From NCBI GenBank assembly GCA_035272265.1, contig DATEQV010000327.1, positions 1 to 6,051 of the forward strand: a stretch of 6,051 nucleotides of DNA. The letters are read 5' to 3'. Within the stretch, counting starts at the first letter, position 1. The number at the start of each line of letters is the position of its first letter. Both the position numbers and the translations under genes were made by a program. Source of the DNA: Acidisphaera sp035272265 (GTDB taxonomy: Bacteria; Pseudomonadota; Alphaproteobacteria; Acetobacterales; Acetobacteraceae). Of the stretch, positions 1-5,152 are shown one piece after another. Under the pieces are notes generated by a model that was not told the origin of the DNA, ran no database searches, and saw only the letters and a list, made by a program, of their open reading frames with translations.

Positions 1-1
1 C

Positions 2-2080
2 GACCTGCTCGAACTCGCCGCCACCGAAGGCCTGAACCCCGAGGCGGTCGGCCGCACGCGGCTGCGCGTGGGCGAGGGCATCGTCGGCCTGTGCGCCGCG
101 ACCGGCCAGGTGATGAACCTGGGTGACGCGCAGAACCACCCCGCCTTCGCCTACCGGCCGGAGACCGGCGAGGAGCCCTACGCGGCCATGCTGACCGTGC
201 CGATCCGCCGGGCCGGGCGCCGGCTCGGCGTGCTGGTGGTGCAGAACCGGGTCGCCCGCACCTACACCGACGACGAGGTGGAGGTGATGGAGACCGTGGC
301 GATGGTGCTGGCCGACGTGCTCGGCCGCACCGGCGCCACCGACGGCGCCGAAGAAGGCGTCGCCGCGACCATGCCCCGCTTCTTCAGCGGGACCGTGCTG
401 GTGCCTGGCGTCGTGATCGGGCCCGTCGTGCAACGTCGCCGTCCCTCCGCCGGCCGCCTGCTGGCCGACGACCCCGACGCCGAAGTGGCGCGGCTGCGGC
501 TGGCATCGGAGAAGGTGCAGCAAGGCCTGGATGAACTCATCAGCACCCGCACCCCGGCCGTCGTCGACGGCTCGACGCGCGATGTCATGGAGGCCTATCG
601 GCTCATCGCCACCGGCGACGGCTGGCTGCGCCGCGCCGACGAGGCGATCCGCCGCGGCTTCTCCGCCGAAGCGGCGGTGCAACGCGTCGCCAGCGAACTG
701 CGGGACCGGATGCGGCGAGTCAGCGACCCCTACCTCCGTGAACGCCTCTCCGACCTGGAGGACGCGGCCGGCCGGCTGCTTCTGGTGCTCACCGAGGTCG
801 TCGAACCCGGACCGGTCCCTGAGGGCGCGATCCTGGTCGCCCGCCGCCTGGGCCCGGCCGAGCTGCTGGACTGGCACGCCCGCGGCGTCGCGGGGCTCGC
901 GGTCGAGGACGCGACCGCCGGCGGCCACGCGGCGATCATTGCGCGCGCCCTCGGCCTGCCGAGTGTGACGGGCGTGCGGGGGCTGATCGACGCGCTGGAG
1001 CCGGACGACGAGGCGGTGCTGGACGGTGACGACGGCCAGGTCGTGCTGCGGCCCGAGGCGGAGCTGCGCGCGGCCTACAGCCACGCGATCGAGGCCCGCA
1101 GCGTGCGGCGCAGCGGCTGGCGGGCGCTGCGCGACCGCAAGTCGGAAACCGCCGACGGCACCCCGGTCAGCCTGATGATGAACGTCGGCCTGCCGATCGA
1201 GCTGGTGCAGCTCGACGAGACGGGCGCCGACGGCATCGGACTGTTTCGCACCGAGATCGCCATGCTGGCGCGCGGGGGCATCGCCGACGTGGCCGAGCAG
1301 GCCTCGATGTATGCGCGGGTGCTCGATGCCGCGGGCGACCGCCCGGTGCTGTTCCGCACGCTCGACCTCGGCGGCGACAAGCTGCTGCCGGGCACCGAAA
1401 TCGAGGAGGAGAACCCGGCGATGGGCTGGCGGTCCATCCGCATCGGCCTGGACCGCCCGGCGATCCTGCGCCGCCAGTTGCGCGCGCTGCTGCTGGCGGC
1501 CGGCGGCCGGCCGCTCAGCGTGATGTTCCCGATGATCGCGACCATCGACGAGTTCCGCCGCGCCCGTGCGCTGCTGCTCATGGAGGCCAAGCGGGTGCGG
1601 CCGGCGCCGGAGCGGCTGCGCGTGGGCACGATGCTCGAGGTGCCCGCGCTGTTTTGGCAGCTGGAACGCCTGCTGCAAGAAGCCGATTTCGTATCGATCG
1701 GTTCGAACGACCTACACCAGTTCGTCTTCGCCGCCGATCGCAGCTCGGCTGCGCTGGCAGGACGCTACGATTTTCTCTCCGCGCCGATGCTCGACCTGCT
1801 CGATCAGGCCGTCGCGATGGGCGACGCGGCGGGCCGGCCGATCTCGCTGTGCGGCGAAGCGGCGTCGCGCCCGCTCGAAGCCTTGGCACTTGTCGGACTT
1901 GGCTTTCGCACGCTGTCGATGTCGGCGCCGCGCGTGCTGGCGATCAAGGAACTCCTCGCGGCGGTCGACCTGCCGACGTTTCGCGATGTGCTGCGCACCA
2001 TCCGCCGGACCGGAGCGGACGATGCCAGCCTTCGCGAACCGATCGCGGCCTGGGCGAGGGAAAACAACCTACCGGCGTAG
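2..2080 (+). CDS. ptsP: Phosphoenolpyruvate-protein phosphotransferase PtsP (EI-Ntr), 5' end cut by window
   Basis: Enzyme I of the nitrogen phosphotransferase system. It takes phosphate from phosphoenolpyruvate onto its own histidine and passes it to NPr (PtsO) and on to EIIA-Ntr, in the cytoplasm. The reading frame is open from base 2, giving 692 visible residues; the true start is upstream, probably some 60 residues away judging from family length. Visible residues 1-107 are the rest of a GAF sensor domain, about 127-247 the PEP-utiliser N-terminal helical domain, about 272-352 the swivelling phosphohistidine domain, and about 377-670 the PEP-binding barrel. The phospho-acceptor is His309 (codon 926-928). 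PEP/Mg ligands and catalytic residues are present: Arg416 in LFRTE, Arg452 in FRTLDLGGDK, Glu546 in MLEVPA, Asn569-Asp570 in SIGSNDLHQF and Cys617 in LCGEAAS. SNDLxQF and the GAF remnant favour EI-Ntr over sugar EI. The residues just before His309 are unusual (AGGH instead of the common xTSH). The gene ends in TAG. Confidence 0.95.
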   Translation, partial: DLLELAATEGLNPEAVGRTRLRVGEGIVGLCAATGQVMNLGDAQNHPAFAYRPETGEEPYAAMLTVPIRRAGRRLGVLVVQNRVARTYTDDEVEVMETVAMVLADVLGRTGATDGAEEGVAATMPRFFSGTVLVPGVVIGPVVQRRRPSAGRLLADDPDAEVARLRLASEKVQQGLDELISTRTPAVVDGSTRDVMEAYRLIATGDGWLRRADEAIRRGFSAEAAVQRVASELRDRMRRVSDPYLRERLSDLEDAAGRLLLVLTEVVEPGPVPEGAILVARRLGPAELLDWHARGVAGLAVEDATAGGHAAIIARALGLPSVTGVRGLIDALEPDDEAVLDGDDGQVVLRPEAELRAAYSHAIEARSVRRSGWRALRDRKSETADGTPVSLMMNVGLPIELVQLDETGADGIGLFRTEIAMLARGGIADVAEQASMYARVLDAAGDRPVLFRTLDLGGDKLLPGTEIEEENPAMGWRSIRIGLDRPAILRRQLRALLLAAGGRPLSVMFPMIATIDEFRRARALLLMEAKRVRPAPERLRVGTMLEVPALFWQLERLLQEADFVSIGSNDLHQFVFAADRSSAALAGRYDFLSAPMLDLLDQAVAMGDAAGRPISLCGEAASRPLEALALVGLGFRTLSMSAPRVLAIKELLAAVDLPTFRDVLRTIRRTGADDASLREPIAAWARENNLPA

Positions 2081-2082
2081 TT

Positions 2083-2113
2083 GCCGGCATGGCACGCGGC
2101 GGCGTCTTTTTTT
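2083..2113 (+). terminator. Terminator-like hairpin and T-tract after ptsP
   Basis: Three bases after the ptsP stop, GCCG (2083-2086) can pair with CGGC (2100-2103), and a run of seven T follows at 2107-2113. The stem is short and its loop long; an alternative stem, CCGGC (2072-2076) with GCCGG (2083-2087), lies farther from the T-tract. Seven T in a row stand out in such GC-rich DNA. I infer at least partial Rho-independent termination that separates ptsP from rodZ. The weak stem keeps confidence low. Confidence 0.4.
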
Positions 2114-2152
2114 CGATTCGCCCCGATTTGCCCGTTAGGCCCGCTGGCCCCG

Positions 2153-2181
2153 TTGGCAAGGATCATCCGTTTGGTTTAGAT
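2153..2181 (+). promoter_or_regulatory. Candidate sigma-70-type promoter for the rodZ-ispG block
   Basis: TTGGCA (2153-2158) matches the -35 consensus TTGACA at five of six positions. Seventeen bases later TTAGAT (2176-2181) is a weak -10 box (three of six matches to TATAAT). Bases 2161-2220 are about 50% GC by hand count, well below the flanking genes, as expected for a promoter region. It lies after the ptsP terminator-like site and 105 bases before the rodZ ATG. It is the only plausible promoter I found for the downstream genes; the poor -10 is the main reason for doubt. Confidence 0.3.
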
Positions 2182-2186
2182 GCAGG

Positions 2187-2282
2187 GAACCCAGTGTTGC
2201 GGGTTCACTTTCAGATCGCAGACCGCGGGAACTCAAGGACAGTGCTGCTGCAACACCCGTCGACCCTCGCGGAGACCCGCGA
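2187..2282 (+). promoter_or_regulatory. Structured leader of rodZ (two hairpins and a loop-complement)
   Basis: Three elements can be read directly. First, GAACCC (2187-2192) and GGGTTC (2201-2206) form a perfect 6-bp stem. Second, seven of its eight loop bases, GTGTTGC (2194-2200), are exactly complementary to GCAACAC at 2250-2256, which would allow a pseudoknot. Third, TCGCGG (2267-2272) and CCGCGA (2277-2282) form a 6-bp GC-rich stem with loop AGAC that contains the only good Shine-Dalgarno sequence, GGAG (2271-2274). A cis-acting translational control element for rodZ is an inference; it matches no riboswitch class that I recognise. Confidence 0.3.
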
Positions 2283-2286
2283 TTTG

Positions 2287-3351
2287 ATGTCAGCCGACCA
2301 AACGCCTGTAACTGCAGAAAACGCCCCTGGCCCGGCGAGCGTCGGCGCGGACCTGCGCGCGGCGCGTCTGCGCCTCGGCTGGGGCCTGCCCGACATCTCG
2401 GCATGGCTGCGCATCCGGCTTCCGTACCTCGAGGCGTTGGAAGACGGGCGCGTCGCCGACCTGCCGGGCACCGCCTACGCGGTCGGCTTCCTGCGCACGT
2501 ATGGCGCGGCACTCGGACTTGATCCCGACGAACTGTCTAGCCGTTTCAGGCTCGTAGCGGCGAATCTTCCAACCAAGACTTCACTGACGTTCCCCGCACC
2601 GGTGCCGGAGCGCAGCGTGCCCGTCGGCGCGGTCGTGCTCGTCGGCCTCGTTCTGGCGATCGGCGCCTATGTCGGCTGGTACCGGCTCTCCGGCGAGGGC
2701 AAGCTGCCGGCCGAGGTCGTCGCACCGGTGCCCGCGCGGCTCGCGCCACTTGCCGAGCAGGCCGTCCCGCCATCGGTGCCGCCCAGGCCGGCCGCCTCGG
2801 CGTCAGTCGCGTCCGCGCCCCCCGCGCCGCCGGCCGCCCCTGCCCCTGACGCCGTTGCCTCCTCGGCAAGCAGCGTTCCGCCGAGCGCGGCTGCCGCGAT
2901 GTCGCTGCCGCCGCCGCAGCCCGCCGCAACGCCGCCCGCCGCCGACGCGACCCCGCCTGCGGCCACGCCGGCATCGCCGCCGACACCCGCCTCGACCGCG
3001 CCGGCCGATCCGGACGCGAGCCGCATCACCCTGCGCGCCAAGGCGGACGACTGGATGCAGGTGCGAGACAAGAGTTCCGGCCAGGTCCTGCTGAACCGGA
3101 CGTTGCACGCGGGCGACACCTGGGCCGTGCCGGCCAAGCCCAACCTGTTCCTCACCGTCGGCAACGCCGGCGCGACCGAGATCCTGGTGGACGGCAATCT
3201 GGCACCCGGTCTCGGCAGCGGCGGGTCGGTGCGGCGCGACGTCCCGCTCGACCCGGACATGCTGCGCGACGGCAAGACCTCGGTTGCGCCGACGCCGGTG
3301 GCTGCCCATACCTCGGGGCAGGCGCCGACGGCCAAGCCGGCGGCCCAGTAG
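2287..3351 (+). CDS. rodZ: RodZ-like membrane-anchored helix-turn-helix protein
   Basis: Cell-shape protein of the RodZ family. In characterised members the cytoplasmic helix-turn-helix binds the actin-like MreB and the protein links it to the wall-elongation machinery. The product has 354 residues. Residues 19-88 form the HTH_25-type domain, with LRAARLRLGW, YLEALEDG and the family signature LPGTAYAVGFLRTYG. Residues 110-133 are one hydrophobic membrane segment. Residues 138-244 are a Pro/Ala/Ser-rich low-complexity linker, and 246-322 resemble the C-terminal DUF4115 beta domain, followed by a short Ala/Pro tail. ATG 2287 is 12 bases after GGAG (2271-2274); an in-frame TTG at 2284 would be 9 bases away and adds one residue. 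The frame is open further upstream (another ATG at 2089), but nothing there resembles the family. Next come 81 bases and then ispG, the order also seen in E. coli. The symbol rests on architecture and synteny. Confidence 0.88.
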   Translation: MSADQTPVTAENAPGPASVGADLRAARLRLGWGLPDISAWLRIRLPYLEALEDGRVADLPGTAYAVGFLRTYGAALGLDPDELSSRFRLVAANLPTKTSLTFPAPVPERSVPVGAVVLVGLVLAIGAYVGWYRLSGEGKLPAEVVAPVPARLAPLAEQAVPPSVPPRPAASASVASAPPAPPAAPAPDAVASSASSVPPSAAAAMSLPPPQPAATPPAADATPPAATPASPPTPASTAPADPDASRITLRAKADDWMQVRDKSSGQVLLNRTLHAGDTWAVPAKPNLFLTVGNAGATEILVDGNLAPGLGSGGSVRRDVPLDPDMLRDGKTSVAPTPVAAHTSGQAPTAKPAAQ

Positions 3352-3357
3352 GTCCGC

Positions 3358-3399
3358 CTGGCAGGTCCAGGGGGCCGACCGACTGGCGACAGTCCAGGG
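3358..3399 (+). repeat. Imperfect short direct repeat in the rodZ-ispG gap
   Basis: The 81-base gap holds two copies of an imperfect unit: CTGGC (3358-3362) followed by GTCCAGGG (3365-3372), and CTGGC (3383-3387) followed by GTCCAGGG (3392-3399). The GTCCAGGG copies are 27 bases apart. A GC-only low-complexity run (about 3400-3417) follows. I see no clear promoter or terminator in the gap, so rodZ and ispG are probably co-transcribed. The repeat may be a chance slippage product. Confidence 0.45.
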
Positions 3400-3420
3400 A
3401 CGCGCCCGCGCGCGCCCACA

Positions 3421-3426
3421 GAGAGG
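3421..3426 (+). promoter_or_regulatory. Ribosome binding site of ispG
   Basis: GAGAGG lies 6 bases before ATG 3433 and fixes the ispG start. It is a clear purine-rich Shine-Dalgarno sequence after a GC-only stretch. Confidence 0.75.
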
Positions 3427-3432
3427 CAAAGC

Positions 3433-4554
3433 ATGAGCTACCGCCCGTATCAGCAGATCACGCGGCGCACGTCGCGGCAGATCCATGTCGGCCGCGTGCC
3501 GGTCGGCGGCGACGCGCCGATCACCGTGCAGACGATGACCAACACGCTGACCAGCGACGCGACCGCCACGATCGAGCAGATCCGGCGTGCGGAACTGGCC
3601 GGGGTGGACATCGTCCGCGTCTCCTGCCCCGACCAGGACAGCACGGCCGCTTTGGCCGAGATCGTGCGCGAGGTGAACGTGCCGATCGTCGCCGACATCC
3701 ACTTCCACTACCGCCGCGCCATCGAGGCGGCCGAGGCGGGCGCCGCCTGCCTGCGCATCAATCCCGGCAACATCGGCAGTGCGGAGCGCGTGCGCGAGGT
3801 CATCAAGGCCGCGCGCGACCACGGCTGCTCGATGCGGATCGGCGTGAACGCCGGGTCGCTCGAGCGCCACCTGCTGGAGAAATACGGCGAGCCGAACCCC
3901 GAGGCGCTGGTAGAAAGCGCGCTGGAACACGCGAAAATCCTGCAGGACCACGACTTCCACGAGTTCAAGATCAGCGTGAAGGCGTCCGACGTGTTCCTCG
4001 CCGTCGCCGCCTACCAGCAGCTCGCCGAGGTCTGCGACCACCCGCTGCACATCGGCATCACCGAGGCCGGCGGCCGTCGCATGGGCACGGTGAAGAGCGC
4101 GATCGGCCTGGGCTCGCTGCTCTGGGCCGGCATCGGCGATACGCTGCGGGTGTCGCTGTCGGCCGAGCCGGAGGAGGAGGTCCATGTCGGCTGGGACATC
4201 CTCAAGGCGCTGGGCATCCGGCATCGCGGGGTGAAGATCATCTCCTGCCCGTCCTGCGCGCGGCAGGGCTACGACGTGATCAGGACGGTGGCGACGCTCG
4301 AGGAGCGGCTGGCGCATATCGAGACGCCGGTGACGCTGTCGATCATCGGCTGCGTGGTGAACGGCCCGGGCGAGGCGCTGCTGACCGACATCGGCATCAC
4401 CGGCGGCGGCAACGGCCGGCACATGGTCTACCGCGCCGGCAAGACCGACCACACGATCGACGGCGGCGACATGATCGAGCACATCGTCGAGCTGGTCGAA
4501 GCCAAGGTGGCCGAGATCAAGGCGACCGAGCCGATGAAGGTGGCTGCGGAGTGA
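3433..4554 (+). CDS. ispG: 4-hydroxy-3-methylbut-2-enyl diphosphate synthase IspG (GcpE)
   Basis: Penultimate enzyme of the MEP (non-mevalonate) isoprenoid pathway. It reductively converts 2-C-methyl-D-erythritol 2,4-cyclodiphosphate to HMBPP in the cytoplasm, using a [4Fe-4S] cluster and electrons from flavodoxin or ferredoxin. The product is 373 residues, matching the short bacterial form (E. coli has 372). It opens with a TIM-barrel substrate domain: RTSRQIHVGRVPVGGDAPI, then VQTMTNT near residue 32, VADIHFHYRRA near 86, LRINPGNIG near 107 and GVNAGSLE near 137. The C-terminal cluster domain follows. Cluster ligands are all present: Cys272 and Cys275 in SCPSCARQG, Cys307 in IIGCVVNGPGE, and Glu314. 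The ATG has a good ribosome binding site. The stop TGA (4552-4554) lies 1 base before the start of a toxin gene, whose ribosome binding site falls inside the last ispG codons. The enzyme looks intact. Confidence 0.98.
   Translation: MSYRPYQQITRRTSRQIHVGRVPVGGDAPITVQTMTNTLTSDATATIEQIRRAELAGVDIVRVSCPDQDSTAALAEIVREVNVPIVADIHFHYRRAIEAAEAGAACLRINPGNIGSAERVREVIKAARDHGCSMRIGVNAGSLERHLLEKYGEPNPEALVESALEHAKILQDHDFHEFKISVKASDVFLAVAAYQQLAEVCDHPLHIGITEAGGRRMGTVKSAIGLGSLLWAGIGDTLRVSLSAEPEEEVHVGWDILKALGIRHRGVKIISCPSCARQGYDVIRTVATLEERLAHIETPVTLSIIGCVVNGPGEALLTDIGITGGGNGRHMVYRAGKTDHTIDGGDMIEHIVELVEAKVAEIKATEPMKVAAE
4548..4551 (+). promoter_or_regulatory. Ribosome binding site of the toxin gene, inside ispG
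   Basis: GGAG sits in the last two sense codons of ispG, 4 bases before ATG 4556. Ribosomes finishing ispG would cover it, so coupled re-initiation on the toxin gene is likely. The inverted repeat begins 2 bases later. Confidence 0.6.
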
Positions 4555-4597
4555 GATGCTTCTTCTTCGGTTCCAGAAGGTCGCGTGGAAGCATCTC
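4553..4597 (+). repeat. Perfect 10-bp inverted repeat over the toxin start codon
   Basis: GAGATGCTTC (4553-4562) and GAAGCATCTC (4588-4597) are exact reverse complements separated by 25 bases. A T-G wobble (4552/4598) could add one pair, and a small inner stem CTTC (4565-4568) with GAAG (4576-4579) could form in the loop. The left arm contains the last two bases of the ispG stop codon and the whole toxin ATG; the right arm lies in toxin codons 11-14. As RNA it could hide the toxin start codon until ispG ribosomes open it; as DNA it could be an operator for the downstream antitoxin. The repeat is seen; either function is inference. Confidence 0.6.
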
Positions 4598-4810
4598 GAG
4601 TCCGTGCCGAAGCCGGACCGCGAGCGTATCCGGGCGCGCATAGACGCATACCGGCGCGATCCGGAGGGGCTGGGACACGACGTCGCCCGGGTCATCGGCG
4701 AGGCGGGAACGCTGCGCCTTCGGGTCGGCGTCTGGCGAATTATCTTTTCTGTGCGAGGCGATACGATGCACATCCACCGTGTTGCCCATCGTCGGGAGGC
4801 TTACCGATGA
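4556..4810 (+). CDS. RelE/ParE-superfamily toxin of a type II-like toxin-antitoxin pair
   Basis: Small basic protein of 84 residues, a usual size for this superfamily, whose members either cut mRNA on the ribosome (RelE/HigB) or inhibit gyrase (ParE). It starts with a short beta strand (MLLLRF), then two Arg/Lys-rich helices (about residues 7-34). The C-terminal sheet carries the recognisable signature: LRLRVGVWRIIFSV (53-66), then IHRVAHRREAYR (73-84) at the extreme C-terminus. Conserved arginines and a histidine of RelE-type active sites are present in these blocks, but sequence alone does not decide between ribonuclease and gyrase poison. The ATG follows the ispG stop by 1 base, with GGAG 4 bases upstream. 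Its stop overlaps the antitoxin start by 4 bases (ATGA). GC is a little below the neighbours, with an AT-rich patch at 4741-4750. The frame is intact. Confidence 0.88.
   Translation: MLLLRFQKVAWKHLESVPKPDRERIRARIDAYRRDPEGLGHDVARVIGEAGTLRLRVGVWRIIFSVRGDTMHIHRVAHRREAYR
4763..4799 (+). promoter_or_regulatory. Antitoxin ribosome binding site with a small hairpin before it
   Basis: GGGAGG (4794-4799), 7 bases before the antitoxin ATG, is the strongest Shine-Dalgarno sequence in the pair and better than that of the toxin, which fits the need for antitoxin in excess. Just upstream, ACGATG (4763-4768) and CATCGT (4787-4792) form a perfect 6-bp inverted repeat with an 18-base loop. Any effect of that stem is uncertain. 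Confidence 0.55.
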
Positions 4811-5142
4811 ACGATATTCCGAACGCGCCGGATCCGGCTATCGAGGCTCTGGAAGACGAGCTCGACAGCGTTCACGCGCGGCTTGCCGACTACGAGAACA
4901 TCGGCGGAGAGTCCCTGCCCGGCGACATGGTCTGGCGGATGTCGGACGGCGAGCATCCGATCCGCGTTTGGCGCGAATACCGCGGCCTCTCGATCGAACA
5001 GCTCGCCGAGGCTGCGATGACCACCGCGGTCGAGATTGCGAACATGGAGGCTGGCGAGCGCGTCGATCTGGTTGTCCTCAAGCATGTCGCCCGTGCGTTG
5101 AAGGTCGATGCTGACGACCTGATCCCCTGGTCGCAGGCCTGA
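4807..5142 (+). CDS. Xre-type helix-turn-helix antitoxin partner
   Basis: A 111-residue, acidic N-terminus plus HTH protein, read as the antitoxin for the RelE/ParE-like toxin just upstream. Residues 10-30 (AIEALEDELDSVHARLADYE) form an acidic amphipathic helix, and 31-50 a linker ending before HPIRVWREYRGLS. Residues about 51-105 are a lambda-repressor/Xre-like HTH: IEQLAEAAMTTAVEIANMEAG is the turn-and-recognition-helix region, and LKHVARALKVDADDLIPW is the closing helix common in this family. I infer that the N-terminal part wraps the toxin and the C-terminal HTH binds DNA for autoregulation. Toxin-first order with an HTH partner resembles HigBA, but homology to HigA itself is not established, so no symbol is given. 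Translation is coupled to the toxin through an ATGA overlap and a strong GGGAGG site. The hisS start lies 10 bases downstream. Confidence 0.85.
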   Translation: MNDIPNAPDPAIEALEDELDSVHARLADYENIGGESLPGDMVWRMSDGEHPIRVWREYRGLSIEQLAEAAMTTAVEIANMEAGERVDLVVLKHVARALKVDADDLIPWSQA

Positions 5143-5152
5143 CGCACCGCAC

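Noticed and set aside
1681..1740. Local GC drop (about 55%) and rarer codons near the 3' part of ptsP
   Set aside because: The stretch encodes the conserved SIGSNDLHQF block in an unbroken frame, so it gives no sign of recombination or a junction.
2128..2159. Dyad TTGCC (2128-2132) / GGCAA (2155-2159) enclosing GGCC-CGCT-GGCC (2138-2149)
   Set aside because: The outer arms are only 5 bp and 22 bases apart and the inner arms are GC-only. It overlaps the candidate -35 box and could be an operator, but it is too easily formed by chance to list as a feature.
1654..2286. Extension of the rodZ frame upstream into ptsP (including an in-frame ATG at 2089)
   Set aside because: The extra residues overlap ptsP or the intergenic terminator and leader, do not resemble the RodZ family, and lack a convincing ribosome binding site. 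The helix-turn-helix begins about 20 residues after ATG 2287, as usual.
2803..4773. Very long open frame (656 codons) on the - strand opposite rodZ, ispG and the toxin
   Set aside because: It is antisense to genes with clear family motifs, its product is an Asp/His/Arg/Ala-rich string typical of the mirror frame of GC-rich codons, and it shows no recognisable domain.
4585..4806. Longer antitoxin starting upstream of ATG 4807 in the same frame
   Set aside because: It would overlap nearly the whole toxin gene. ATG 4807 has a strong GGGAGG site, gives a normal-sized antitoxin and shares the typical ATGA overlap.
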